Shown piece by piece: positions 35,612-48,700 of a DNA stretch of 64,000 bases. Numbering within the stretch: the stretch's first letter is position 1; the number at the start of each line of letters is the position of its first letter. The stretch spans positions 4,035,001 to 4,099,000 of the forward strand of contig NC_091865.1 in the NCBI RefSeq assembly GCF_019399895.1, read 5' to 3'. The notes beneath the pieces were generated by a model. It saw nothing but the letters and a program-made list of their open reading frames with translations, ran no database searches and had not been told where the DNA came from. A program made the translations under genes and the position numbers. The stretch is from Cardiocondyla obscurior. Lineage: Eukaryota > Arthropoda > Insecta > Hymenoptera > Formicidae.

Positions 35612-36955
35612 TTAATTAAATGCGCGTACGATAAAAGTTTATTTTGAAACAAAAGTTTTACGCATGGTTTAAAGTTCGAAGTTCTCTGATAATAAAACAA
35701 AATTAAATTGAAACTCTCTACGATAGAATTAATTCACAAATGTGTACAGTAATGGCACAGATGTGTGCAGTTACTGAAATCTTCATTAATAGTTTTACAA
35801 ATAAATAAATATTATATTTTTATCCCACCTCTTATAAAGAGACACTTTGTTATTTTAATCGATTATATATAATTTATATTATATAATATGTAATATTAAA
35901 CCTAGAGGCAAAATATAAAGTTAATTGCGCGGAAGTGTAACTGACCCGAATGATGATGCAGTTTACACCAGTAACAAGCGATTTATTGGCAAAAAGACTG
36001 ACGGTAGATATAAAAAAGCTATTAAGTATTTAATATATATATTTTTTAAATATTGAAGGGTAATTACTAAAGTCGTAAAAACCAATTTCGATTTTTTTTT
36101 AATCGTGCATTGGAAACACAAATGTCTTTAAATGCGAATCGACCAAGTATTTGTGCTTGCGTGCTTGTTTCACGAGGGGTTTGCAGTTCCTGCCGCGCAG
36201 AGAAAGCGCGAAAAAAGGTTTCTGGGAAATCACGAGGAGTCGTGGAGCCCGCGAGCTTTGCTACCGTATTTTAAGGATCTCATTAAAGTGGTGCATCGAT
36301 CATGCTCGCCCATGGCAAAAGAAAATGCGCGACGGGCGACAAGGGAGAGATACGGAAAAAGGAGCGAGAGCGTAATACGTGGGTGGAGAGGAATCCATTA
36401 TGACGTCGGTTAACCGTCCAGAGGAGGCCAGCGAGGCATCTAAGAATTGAATAAACATGCACGGGATGGCAAGTGTCCCAGGTCGAAAATTAATGTGCCC
36501 GTGGAAGTCGGCGCGGCGGGGCATCTCTATGCTGTGCCAGCCCTTTAACTCCACCGGCGACCTTTTTGAGGAATCCGGTCGGGAACGCCGCTAGATCCTC
36601 CTTGCTGTTGTTATTGCTTACGATCAATTTAACATATCCACAAGATCACAAGAATAGCTCCACCTCCTTCGCGTAAGTCGCATGCCGAGCATGGTCGCGT
36701 ACAAGTAAATCTATCTTAAAGACGTGGCTGGAGTAATCCCCGAGGGAAACTCATTCTTCGGAAAGAAAGAGATTCTTATCTCGAACGTCAAGCGTTTTAA
36801 ATATCCACGACCCGTAACAATAATGAACAAATTCTCTCAATTATCGCGCCTGTACGATGAAATGTGGTTATAAATGTACGTGATGGAAGAATGAATTAAT
36901 TATACGGAGATTACGCTCAGGTATAAGGAACATTATGTTACAAGTGTTGTAATTA

Positions 36956-36969
36956 TTTTTTTTTTTTTT
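36956..36969 (+). repeat. Poly(T) run, 14 nt
   Basis: Fourteen consecutive T bases. Confidence 0.9.
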
Positions 36970-37509
36970 ATTTAATTCCACGACAGAAAAATCATTATTC
37001 AATGCTTTGTGTTAAAACAGCACATTAGAGCTTTCAAGCAGCAACTTTTCAGTCGAAAGAAGAAACGAAAAATGAAATCTTTACGGATTTAAAACCGAGT
37101 CGGGCTCGATACCGAGAAAGTCATTCTCCTCGATACGCGTCGAGAATGGACATCGAGAAATATTTTCGATTCGTCTGACGCGCTTTCGCTCAAAAGTGAA
37201 TAGCGACGGAGATGGTTCGCTGCTTATCACGATTTTGGCGTCGCTCGTGCAAGAATTTCTCGCGAGGGACGACGGGGATTGGAATCTTATACTCACTCTT
37301 TTCCGCTGAATCGAATAGACTTCCGGTTCTGTGAACAGCATCATCCGTCGACGCGGTGAGAATCGAAGACGTGGCGACACTCGCAAACACGTACTGGGTG
37401 TTTAGAAATCGTTCCTGCTATCGGGTATCATAAAATAGTCCAAAAGAAAAAAAAAAATACTACGTCCTATTTTGCGAAAAAAATGTTGCTTCTCGCGTCA
37501 CGTTTACGT

Positions 37510-37525
37510 AAAAAAAAAAAAAAAA
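37510..37525 (+). repeat. Poly(A) run, 16 nt
   Basis: Sixteen A bases. A second A-run of 11 lies about 60 bp upstream. Confidence 0.9.
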
Positions 37526-39040
37526 GTTAAGAGAGGCATAACAACGGTATTTTTGCAGCATTTGCATTTTTAGCTTTAATTGTTTCGCAACATCGCAACG
37601 CTGAATTCTAAGATACCCTGTACGCGAGCGAAACGTATACGTGGTATATTCTTTAAAATCCTTCCTTTCGTCAACGACCGTCTCTCACAAAGATCAATAT
37701 TCTACTATGAACTTCCCGTCGGACGGTGGACGTACAATTTATTTTTCCCTCGAACGGGACCGCGCTATCTGCCGCCACTTTTTTTTCTTTCCTCCCCTAC
37801 TCGGCATCTCTTTTGTGCGGAAAGCGAAAGAAGACGTGGAAATTGAGACTAGAATTTGATTTCAAGAGAGGATCGTCGCGCAGAATAAGAAATACTCGAA
37901 ACTGTCGGGATACAGCACGATTCAAGTGATCTTGCCAAAGTTAAATGTTTGCCAAAATTTCAAAATTTGTATTCAGTATCTTTTTTCGAACTTTTTTCCG
38001 AACTTATAAAACAAGTGCTGAACATCGAATTATATTGTTTTAAATATTATTTTAGCAACATTATTAAGTACTTGAATATAACTTTGTAATTTTTAATTCC
38101 ATTTAAGTTGAAATCGGAATGCAATACTAAAGTTTACTATTTCTAACAACTTAATATTAAAAGAGAAAATTTAATATAAAATAAATGTATTACAAGTTTC
38201 TTTTATAATATGGATAGTATCACATGGAATATCTATCATTATCACGTTCCATAATTATTATTAATAAATGTTAGTCTGCAGCATATTTAGTTTCTTTCAG
38301 AGATGATGTCGTTGCAAAAATAGTAATGCAAAAAAGAAATCTTATTCAACATTATTATTATATCAAAAAATTTTAATTCTGCGACAGAACTCGGCGAGTT
38401 GGACGGAAACTAAAAATGAAAATGGGATGTACAAGACGAGATATGTATTTCGAGGAAATAACGCGGAAAAATGAAAACGATCTTGCTCGCACGCACGACG
38501 AACAGTCAGGAATTTTTCGTTTTACTCTCTTCGGCGGCCCGTGCGATCCTTCAAAATGGAAATCTCTATGTGTGCGAGTATGCCAACATGAGGGGAATCT
38601 CTCACGGCGCGCGTCGATAATGTGAACGCGGTCGGTTCATACGTAAAGGTCGAACCTCATTTTCCCAGGATTCTAAAACACTCCCGCGTGTAATAATGGA
38701 CGGGCATGACGTATCGCGATTGCGGAATAAAATTACGTCTATGCATTTCCGATGTGACGGTGCATGCGGACATTGCGGCGCACAATGTCAAACGGAAGTT
38801 TCTACATATTAATCGCATAACCATGGAAAATGTGCGCGAAATTGTCGCGCTTGTTTCGAAATGTTTCGCCGCTTACATTGTCGAGGTTCTCGTCGAGCGT
38901 GAACGCAGATCGCGAATAGAATTTTCAGTAAGCGCCGCTCGGAATTACATGTATTGTAATTAACCTTTCTCGCCTCGCGGCTATTTCGGCCTGTGACGAA
39001 AAGAGAGAAATCGCGAGGCAATTGCCAATTAATTTTATAC

Positions 39041-40140
39041 ATCGGTATCCCCCTCGCTCTCGAGTTCGCGTTCGCGTTTAAACGTCACTGACGCGTCGTC
39101 GGGTTTGGCGCGAATTCGCTCGCGTTTATTGCTGCAGAAGCCTACGTCGGGTAAACTTGGCGTCGCCAGCACGGGATGCAAGGCTAGCATACTTTGCATA
39201 CTGTAGAGAGGTACGTCCATTTGATGTGGTCACGACTAAACCTCCCGGGCTCCACCTCGATTCGTTGTCGAGGCAGTTCCCGATGGGGAAACAGCGGGGA
39301 AAGCGGTTGCGTTCGATTCGCCCTTAACGGTATCTTACAGGCTCGGCTGGAGCAGGATATTGCAAGCTGTAGGATGTTTGACTTGCCAAGTAAACCACCG
39401 TCAACCCTTGAGCACTCTAGTTCTCCGTCTCACCTCACTCCGATCACCCTTACCTTCGCGCTACCATTCGCCTTCCCAGTTTACCGTGACGCACGTCGTC
39501 GTTTCTCGCGTATCTCGTCGATGCCGCAATTTCTACCGGGCGCGTTCTAATAAGGAATATTATGCTGCAGTAAACGAGCTTTCCCCGAAATGCAATTTAG
39601 GAGTTACGTGAGAGAGAATTAAGAGAGGAAGGTAGGAAGAAACCAGCGAAGAGACCGATTCAGACGGAAATTCGGAGTGGGCTAAGAGAAAGCTGCTGGA
39701 GAGAAAGGAAGAGACGTATAACTTTGTTCTGGCACTGGTCGGTGTTACGCTAAATTGCGGCTTACCTACCCTAATTAATTTCGGCAGATTTATATCCTCG
39801 AGCTCGATGCGGCTGGACGGAGGGAGGAAAGCCGTTACGTATTAGCTCGGTAACAGCGCGCAGATGCGCAACTTACCCTTTATTAAACGGGATTTCTTAA
39901 TGAACGTCCAATGATCGGGATATAATGAACTTGAACTCTATCCGACGCGGAAGCGAATAATACGCTAAGGGGGAAAAAGAAAATAATAAAAAGAAGGTTA
40001 GACCTAAACGGGTTTGGGCTCGGCGGGTTATTGCACGTCGCTTTCGGTGGAATTTTGAAGGATCGCGGAATTTAATTCGCGCGCACTGCGGAATCTTGCG
40101 AGGGGAAGGAACCGAGAAGTCGCGAAATCGGAAGAGAACA
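39041..40140. other. Proposed intron, CpG-rich island
   Basis: GC-rich and CpG-dense with TTAATTAAT-type spacers, ending at the 22-nt poly(A) run. A candidate conserved non-coding block with no ORF of interest. Confidence 0.4.
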
Positions 40141-40148
40141 GATCCAAC

Positions 40149-40170
40149 AAAAAAAAAAAAAAAAAAAAAA
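40149..40170 (+). repeat. Poly(A) run, 22 nt
   Basis: Twenty-two consecutive A bases at the right end of a CpG-rich block. I could not find a retroposon body or flanking duplication. Confidence 0.95.
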
Positions 40171-40421
40171 GAAAAATTCAGACTATAAGAAACCGGGTTC
40201 GTCTTTCGAGTGCATCGGGTACGACGGATACGACAGACGACATTCCTCGCACGAAAATTTATTGAAAATTACTTTACAGTTCACTTACGCGCGATATGTT
40301 CACCGACTAGTGAAAATGTTTCGCGCAATCGGGACACAATAACTTTATGGAATTTATTTTTATGCGCCAGAGATACTTCTTGCAGTTTTTATTTTCAGTG
40401 TTTAAAAATACAGTCTCTTTT

Positions 40422-40440
40422 CTTTTACGTAACGTAAAAG
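40422..40440. repeat. 19-bp perfect palindrome centred on ACGTAACGT
   Basis: The arms CTTTTACGT and ACGTAAAAG flank a single A and pair perfectly over 9 bp. Pairing resumes for three more bases beyond one mismatch. The two ACGT cores resemble bZIP half sites. It may be a dimeric factor site or a small cruciform-prone sequence; nothing nearby decides which. Confidence 0.35.
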
Positions 40441-41634
40441 GAAAAATACGATTTTTTTTTCCTCTTATATGTATTTCTATTTTAGAAGTGAAAGTTAGTC
40501 TGTTATTATAACAACTCATTGGATTGTGTAAACACACGTACGTGGTCTCGGTTTACAAGTAGCTCTACGAGTTGACACAAACGAGAACAAATATGCTGAG
40601 TATCGGGACGATTTCCACGCGCTTACCGCGGCGACATTTACATCTGTTTGGTGGAAAGAGAGATTATCGAGAAAAGATCTTCCAAAAGCATTCCGTGTCG
40701 AATGAAACGTCGAGACGAGACGGCTGTAGGTACCGTTCTCGTTCTGCATTCGAGCAGAACGAAAAGGTAGAGATACACGCGGAAATGAATCCAAAACACA
40801 GAAGATCTCTCTGCGAAAACATGGGCAATGATAGACGGAATGTGTCATCAGCGTATCAGAGTGTGCCGCGAAAATTATATCCTCTTTTTACCAGCGACTC
40901 TTCTCTTTTTTTTTTCTCTCTTTCTCTTTCGCTCTCTGGTTTCCGCTCATCCTACTCGTTCGGTCTTCCACTCGTTCGCGAGGATCCGAACATGTGTTTT
41001 CACAGCAAACATTCCGAAGAAGCGTCTCCATGTAACAACATGACGGCGAATACAAAAGAATACGCGTCCGATTTTTTCCTTCGGCAGCCACGGCGTATCT
41101 TTTTGTCACATTCTTCCCTCACTTAAAGCTAGTTCGCCACTTAAACGGAACGTGTGAAAAAAAAAAAAGAAAAAAGAAATGTTTGCGTCGCTACTTACAT
41201 ACGGTTTGACAACACCGACGTAAAGAGGCTATGCTGCTGATTCATTCAACGACAGAAGCTCGTCGTTAAAGAGCACGCGAGTAAATTGATTCTTCGTCTC
41301 GCTCGTAAAATTAATGCGGGGGATTAATCTCTCAAATCTGACAACGTTTTGGTTCTACTTTTATTCATAGAATTTTCGATGTAGCGTAAAAGCGTAATTT
41401 TTGTTGTGCATGTTGATATACCCTGTGCCGGAAATGTGATAGAAATTTGAATAAATAACGCAACAAGAAATTTTTTTTCTAGATATTTAAACTTGAAATA
41501 TTTGAACGCTCTTCACAATTTTTATAAACAGATAGACTTTAAAAATAATTACCAAAATAAAGTTTCAACATGTACATATATTTAAAAACAGATATTATTT
41601 AATTGCGCGATCGACCATTGATTAAAAGCAATTC

Positions 41635-41650
41635 TTTTTTTTTTTTTTTT
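41635..41650 (+). repeat. Poly(T) run, 16 nt
   Basis: Sixteen consecutive T bases. Confidence 0.9.
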
Positions 41651-42205
41651 ACGCACGATGTAGCTGATCCAGCAGTCCAATCATTAGCAGGATCTATAGT
41701 TCTAGGAAAAGAGAGCACGGGACGAACGAACGACGCAAACGAGCAGAAAATAAGTAAGAAGGTGCTTTCCGTGCGGAGTACTTCCGCAGCGCGTGCCTCG
41801 TGAAGAGTATACCGCCTTAATTCGATTCGCGTTAATTGACGGATCCTAACGAAGACCCAACTGCGTCCCGACCCACCCTGTCCTGCGCCTCTTCCACTTT
41901 TTCGTTTAACCCTCGCTGCCTCGTCGTTAATGCCGAGACACCCGAGCTGCAACTGCACCTGTGTGCAAATTTACAAGTGCTATACCATTAACTTATATCA
42001 TTGACCTCTGAATAAATAAATCTAAATAAATAAGAAACATGAATATTTAGCACTTTAATTGTAATTTAGAAATGTAATAAGTCTTGAAAATTGTTAAAGA
42101 AAGGTAAAAGAAAAAAGAAAAAAAAAAAGTCTAATCTCGATTGATAGCATTATAGTTTCATTGAGTAGTGTCATGTTTTTTAATTGCCCTAAGTGATATG
42201 AGAGG

Positions 42206-42213
42206 TATAAAAG
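42206..42213 (+). promoter_or_regulatory. TATA-box-like element TATAAAAG
   Basis: TATAAAAG is an exact match to the insect TATA consensus and lies 21 bp upstream of the palindrome at 42234-42253. No initiator (TCAGT-like) sits at the expected distance of about 30 bp, and no ORF of note follows, so this may be a chance match inside the intron. Confidence 0.15.
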
Positions 42214-42233
42214 AATTAGAGACGGAGAGTTGA

Positions 42234-42253
42234 GGAAAGTTTTAAAACTTTCC
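42234..42253. repeat. 20-bp perfect palindrome
   Basis: GGAAAGTTTTAAAACTTTCC reads identically on both strands (10-bp arms with no spacer; about 0.06 expected by chance in random DNA). The GGAAA...TTTCC ends are loosely like Rel/NF-kB half sites, but the spacing is too long for a standard kappa-B site. Confidence 0.45.
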
Positions 42254-43210
42254 GAGATTTGAGTTTTCAGGGCAAACAAGGGACCTCTGGATTCTTAGTC
42301 GATCAGATAAATCGCGTCTAATTTCTCTTAGGGTGCCTCGAATTGCTTTCAAAGGCGATAGAACGTATACGTTTGGTCACGCACGCGCTCCGGTCAATGC
42401 GAAACCTTCGTACACGGCGAATCGACTTACGGGACGCATGCACGTGTAACACGATGTATCTGTTCCTCTTTGTTAGAGAGCCGAGTCGACCCTTTGGGGC
42501 TGATATTCCTTCATTTTGTTTTTGCTTTTACTTCGCCGGACGGACACGCGCGAGGCGCACGCAGAACGTTGATTGCAATAAATTGCTATGCGCTTGCGTG
42601 TCCGGGTAGAGTTTTATTGCATTACGAGAGGGGTGGCCTCCTTATTCACCAGCCGATTGAGTCTCGTACGCATAATCTCGTGCGACAAAATTGCACATTA
42701 TGCATCGAACAATTTTATCTCGATTAAATCCAAATTAATCTCGCGGATTATTTTCTGGGCGATTTGAGAAAAACGGGTTTCGCCAGGAAATATATTTGAT
42801 ATTTAACAAAATAGGTTTTTACAAACTTTTATTGGTCGTTATTATTATATATATCACGCAGGCACGTGAAATATATGATATTCTTCATCGATTTACGATA
42901 TTCTTTAAATAGCTGATATTTGCGACGATCAAGATTGCTAAATCAAGATTAAATTATACCGTGGAGCTTGTCGGAGTTATATTCATGGCGTACGGCGAAA
43001 TTCCTTTTAAGAAGGTTTTCCTTCGCGAAGTCTCCGACACTTGTGAGACGCTAGTTCCATCAGTAAGACGCGACCCTCTATCGTGACCACATCAAGAAAC
43101 TTGTTGCGCATTGGAAAAGGCAAAGCTCGTTCGCCGCAACGAAGATGCGGAAAGTTACACATCAAACATCGAAGTCAATTTCTATTTTATCTGCTTCGCT
43201 TGAAACGAAT

Positions 43211-43231
43211 GAACGAACGAGCGAACGAACG
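43211..43231 (+). repeat. (GAAC)n tetranucleotide repeat
   Basis: About five GAAC/GAGC units, with one A-to-G change in the middle. Confidence 0.85.
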
Positions 43232-43768
43232 GCGTGTGAAAATGAAGCGGGGAGATTAGAATGGAATGAGATCCAATTCACGGGACGATTACTACCTTTA
43301 TGTAAATCACTGTCGCGGTTTAACGATAATTCTGTCGCCTCGTTCGATTTATGAAGATGTATGAATGTATTCGCTTAACGTGACATTATCTTCGATCGAC
43401 ATAACAGCGGGGTTTTTCGTTCGTGGGCGGTCGTAACCTTAATGCGATTTCTGAGATTCGGCACGAAAGCTCGCTTCACGATTTCGATCGTAATACGATT
43501 AGAATCGAGAGGTACACAGCCCCAATGTAGGTATTTGCGCACGCCATAGCGCGACTACGATAAGCGTGTACGTGTGCAAGAGCACACGGAGCTTTCGTTT
43601 AGGTGACAACGCGTTTAAACGGTTTATCGATTTCTTCTCCGTAGCCGTCGATTAGATAACACGTAGCGAGATTACACCGGCATGGCTGAATTCTGCAGCA
43701 GTCAATGAACCGGCCAGGTGCGACGATAAATAAATTGCATAGAAATAAATAATTACATAAATAGGAAT

Positions 43769-43782
43769 AAAAAAAAAAAAAA
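43769..43782 (+). repeat. Poly(A) run, 14 nt
   Basis: Fourteen consecutive A bases. Confidence 0.9.
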
Positions 43783-46071
43783 GAGGAAAAAATCGGTGGG
43801 GACTTTCTAGAATTGATTTTAGATTGTAGTCTTCATTCCCATTCTAGCATCGATAAACTTTAATGAAATGTCCGACAGCGCATTCGATATTTATTATTAT
43901 ACGCCGCGGTCTGCACGGCTTCGTGAGTATCGCATTTTTTTACGTAAAGTATATTCCGTAGATTTTTTCTATTACGGACGTGTGGTAAAATTTACGCTCG
44001 TAGGCAAGTGCTTACGTGATCAGTATTTCGATTTAAAAAACCGTTAGCCGTAAATTAATGCACATTTCATAACCGGCAAGCTGACGACTCGGCCAACGTT
44101 AAAGTTATGCCGTGGCCGTGGCTATCCGATAAATGGCGTCAAGTCAACCGGATCGTGAAATTTGATATGTATCCTCTATACAAGGTGTACGATATTTGCA
44201 TTCCATGTTTACGTACACGTTTCTTCAGGCGGGCAAATTTTCACGAGGCGCGCTTACATTTATTCACCCGGTTATTCCGCGTCCGCGCACTTCAACGGCT
44301 TACAACCGGATAAATGCTGTCATTCGCGAACAAGCCTCCAATGTAATTCACTAGCGTCGCAATCCAGTAAAGTATTTACGCCTTCCTCTTTCACTTTCAG
44401 AATATCATTTTCACCGGTGTCGGTCCGAGATGAGATTGCTTTCAGAAAATTTACATTGGGCGCGCGACGCGTTTCGCTTTGCAAGAAAATTATTGTGACG
44501 CCACATTTTGCGAGGAATATACACCATTTGATACGCCTTTTAAATTTCAACCCCTCCGCGTTACGCTCTTTTGCCTTCCGTTTTCATCTGATGCGAACGG
44601 GTTATCGATGTGATATTATTTCACATATTTGTCCCTGCGTACCTCTTTCAAAACTTTTCTTTGAAATACGAAGAGTAATGAGCTTTCTACGAAGTATCTA
44701 TTTTTAACTAAAAATAAAATTTAGAAATAAGTTTTACACGAAGGACCAAGTACAGAATGCTATGAATCATTTGTGCATCGCATATCTCAGCCGCATACAA
44801 AGAATCTCGAGAATGTCACAAAAGCCCGAGGAAATCCGCGCACTTACGAAAAAGGTAAGGAATGAAAATGTAACAATCACGGAAAACCATAAAATATTTA
44901 TGGTAAGAATGCTCCGTCCAGGGATCTCGCGATAACAGCCGTACGTAGCGTGCGGCAGACAGAGCGAAAGATTTAGCGCGAACGGTGCGAAAACAAAGTG
45001 GCTGATTTGAGATTTAGTGGGCCGTAAAAGAGGTCCCCGAGAGCGCAAACAGACGGGACAAGGGCTGACGATGTTCACGTAACGAGGCGGCGGCGTAAAT
45101 ATGCACCCGGCGCGATAATTAATGCAATTAAGTTCCCTCTCGCGTTTTCGAACAACAACGCTGGTGTGGCGAAAAACTTCCCGGACGTTCGCATCGACTT
45201 TCTCCTTGATTTCGTTTTCGCCAACGCGGTCGGTTGCTAATTCATGAAAACTTGGCGTCCATTTTGGCGCCCAATTTGGCGTCTCGTTACTCGACGATGG
45301 ATAATTACGAATGAATTTAAATATAAAAACGTAATTTCTTCAGAATCGTTAAATAATATAGAAAAATGTGAAATGAACATTTCAAATATAGAATCAATAT
45401 TATATTAAGTTTTAATTGAATCGCATGCACAGATTGGAGTCGTTATAACTTCCACCGTTTTATTTTATTACTTATTACAGTCACTTTTATAAGTATCCAT
45501 ATAATTTATGAATATTTTAATAAAATTCTTGCGCACCGCGTACAAACAATGCGCAAATTACGAGTTGCATAGTTTTGTTAACAGTAAACGTCAGTTAAAT
45601 CCGCATCTGTTAACTTCGCGTGAAATTAAAAGCCCGCCCGCAATGTGTGAAGATACTTTTAGGTCGGCGCGCCGAAAAGGAAACGAGAATTCCACCGGTT
45701 ATAATTGGATGCGCGTGCATTCCAACTTTATTTGCCGCGCGAGAGATATAATTCTAACAAATGCATAAATTTTAATCAACCGTCATGGCGCAGTTCCAGC
45801 GATATTTATTATGATTTATCTCGCTACGGTCATTAAGGCGGTATCATACCCAAATTCAACGCTTTCCTGTTGTCAAAAATTACCAATTGTTTTCTTTTAT
45901 TGATTAAAATCTTGTCTTGAGTTTTCCCCGTGAAACGTAATTATTATCCATTATTTTTGCGCTAACATTCTCGATTGTGGCCAAAAATATTTTTAATTCC
46001 AAACAAATCATATAATATTATTTTAACAACAACATTATGATCTTTTTATCATAAAATTGCATGTTTTTGAA

Positions 46072-46098
46072 CGTGCTATGTAGAATGCTTATAGCACG
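46072..46098. repeat. Hairpin with 8-bp stem and 11-base loop
   Basis: CGTGCTAT and ATAGCACG pair perfectly. The stem is too short for a miRNA precursor, and the flanks do not extend the pairing. Confidence 0.3.
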
Positions 46099-46528
46099 CT
46101 GTAGCTCTAATGCTTCCATTTCACATCTCTAACAACGTGGCACATATTAAAATTTTGCATGTGACATGTTTATCCAGATAATGCAATTTCTGTAGAATGT
46201 AATCGAGGTATGTATTTCTTGCGTTATATACGTGATCACAGCTAATAAATCCCTATTAACGTTAATTCAATTTTCATATTTTATTAACATTATTTCCTCG
46301 CATTGATAATATTCAGCTAGTGCACGCACATATAGGGCATCGTTAATTTGGCGGTGCAGTGTAATATGAATTATCCAACTTATGAGAGGCTATATGAGCA
46401 ATACACATTGAATTTCGGCACAATACGCACAGCTTACACGTATTATGAAATAAATCGCTATTACCAAAGTGTTTAAATACGATGCACTGATACTGATTAC
46501 TGATACGTATTTACTAAAACTTAATTTT

Positions 46529-46546
46529 CTCTCTCTCTCTCTCTCT
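46529..46546 (+). repeat. (CT)9 microsatellite
   Basis: Nine perfect CT units. Confidence 0.95.
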
Positions 46547-47465
46547 GTTTTTCTATCTTTCGCCCTTGCTCTCATTTTATTGGAAGAAAGCGATTTATTC
46601 GTGTGTCTCCAATGCCTGACATTTTAATTACGTGCAGACGATATATCCACGGATAATACAAGTTCTACAGACCATACGACGTACCTGTCGTACGGACGAT
46701 AATTCATGAAACAGCCGATAGTAGATCGCGCTGCGTCTAATAAAAGAGCAGCCTCTCACCTTGTTTTCTCGCGATGCAACATGTCATTCTTCCCCCCCTC
46801 CCCCCAGTCTAAAAATTTATTCTTTCTACCGCCGTATATACGTACGATAGATCAACACGAATAAAATTAGCTACTCAAATAAATTCCTAAATTAATATTT
46901 ATAACATACAAAAGAATTTCGACTTGTCAAGTATTAATATAAAATTATGCTACTGACATTTTATTAATTTTTTCTTCTTTATCGATTAACTTATTGTTAA
47001 AGAAAAATCATTTTAATACATTTTATATTTTTAAACGGAATGTTTTAATATCGGGGAAATTTAATTAGCAAAATAATTTCTGTGAGTTAAAAAATAACGA
47101 GTGCAGTAACTGAGTCATTCGCAATAATGAACGCGCTTGATACCTGTTAAATTAAATGCCGTTTTTGAAACCACTCTTTTATCATCGCGATCATACCTAA
47201 TTGCGGCAATGAAGTTTGATACACAGGAATGAAACACAGGTCTCTCATCCGCTGGGAAGATTAACGAGAAGACCACGGGGAATGAGTATACATATACTAG
47301 TGTGTGGGCGAGTTGTATAAATACCGTAGGCACTTGGTCGCGAGTCGGACCACGGCATCTTAAGAAGGCGCGCGTATAAAGGAACGTAAAAAGAAGATTC
47401 TCGATAAAAAGGCAAATGGGAAGGAGGACCGCGACGGAGGGAAGACGCGCGAAATGGACCCAGTA

Positions 47466-47490
47466 GGGTCCCAGGAGGAGGGGGGGAGGG
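47466..47490 (+). other. Weak G-rich quadruplex-prone tract
   Basis: GGG at 47466-47468 is followed by an 11-base loop, seven Gs (47480-47486), A, and GGG. The long first loop makes it weaker than the motif at 1827. Confidence 0.3.
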
Positions 47491-48700
47491 ACGTTGAGAC
47501 CCTGGAATCACGCCAAGGAATTAATGGCCCCGGTCCTTGCCGAACGGGAGACAATTATCCGGCGAATTTTATTTAGCCTCTACGTGCGACCGGCCGTCAA
47601 AATATTTCCAGTTTCCGCGATGATCGAACGACTTCCCTCTCCTCCGTCATCTTTCTCTCCCTCTCGCCTTTTTATTGCATCTTGGCCCGTTTCCAAGGCT
47701 ACCTCTACTTCGTCAACCGCTCCTTTCTTTTCTTCATCTTAACGCGAACGACACGCCGTATATCTGACAGCGGCGTCACTCGATACGCAATACGTTCGCT
47801 CTCGGAAGAGAGCATAAACTCCTCTAACGAATGTAAATTACCGCGTTTGAGAGGTGAAGGCTGGCTCTCCGCGAATGATGACACGGGCAAAAATTCAACC
47901 GACGAGGAAACACACGATTACTTCGGGTGACGACGTATATATCTTGGGAAGCGCGTCAAGTTGAATGCAAATCAGCGTGACGCAAGGGTGGGCGGTGTAG
48001 GGCGGCTGCGTTTCGTAGAAGGCGATCGCCGGCGGCGCGATCGTGAATCGCTACGGATTTAATTTGATCGGGATTTTATCAGTTAGACACTCGTCGGCGC
48101 GAAGCTTCGGCTGTCATCGTTCGATCGTCAGCGAGGAGGTATAAGGAAAAACGAGATACGTGGGAGCCTAGCGCGAGTAGACGCTTCGTCGGCGCGTGGG
48201 TGCGTCACGCACGCACGATTAAGTTAATGACGAGGAAACAGCGGTGAAGAGGAGTCGATACCGCAAGGGTTGACGGCGGATTCGCTCACGCCGAGACAAA
48301 GGGTGGAACAGGCAGGATCGTACATAGCATAACGTGCGGTCGTAATAGCTATGATGATGTCCGCGCGACGCGGAATTTCTATTGTCGGATACGTGTCCGA
48401 CAGGTTTAATGATTTAATGCGTATTGTTGGTTCTCCTCGCGATTACGTCGGGCTATTGTATCGTAGCACTCTCGGCGCCGATGCGTTAGACGACATGTAC
48501 ATGTCGCGGGAACTTATCAAGAACACGCCGTCAAGTTTTCCCGAACACGTTTCATTCATTTATGTTGCTCCGCGAAATACAATCTTTCAACGTAGATCAA
48601 ATTTGAATCGTTACTTTTGACGCTGTCTGCAATTCATTCTCTGGATCATACCATCCGTCTGTTTTCCAGAAGCCTCTTCCCTCTCCCCTATTTTTTCGGT

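Larger units (their letters stand above)
33001..39040. other. Proposed intron, part 2
   Basis: A CpG-rich patch lies at 33010-33480 and smaller ones near 35100-35460, 36130-36600 and 37080-37390. The rest is AT-rich, notably 35560-36130 and 37960-38360. No supported coding sequence. Confidence 0.45.
40171..45320. other. Proposed intron, part 3
   Basis: Contains the palindromes at 40422 and 42234 and the GAAC repeat. An acceptor-like CTTCCTCTTTCACTTTCAG ends at 44400, but the following open frame (to 44704) has no good donor, so I do not call an exon. Confidence 0.45.
45321..48700. other. Proposed intron, part 4
   Basis: AT-rich to 47110, then CpG-rich from about 47230 to 48620. An 89-codon ORF at 48351-48620 has balanced composition but no recognisable motif. 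Confidence 0.45.

Noticed and set aside
40572..41126. 184-codon plus-strand ORF
   Set aside because: Low-complexity Ser/Leu/Phe stretch from a CT run, no conserved motif, no upstream or splice context.
44382..44704. Acceptor-like pyrimidine tract ending TTTCAG at 44400, followed by an open frame
   Set aside because: No credible donor ends the frame, and the translation has no recognisable domain.
48351..48620. 89-codon plus-strand ORF with balanced composition
   Set aside because: No motif and no splice sites; plausible by chance in a CpG-rich island.
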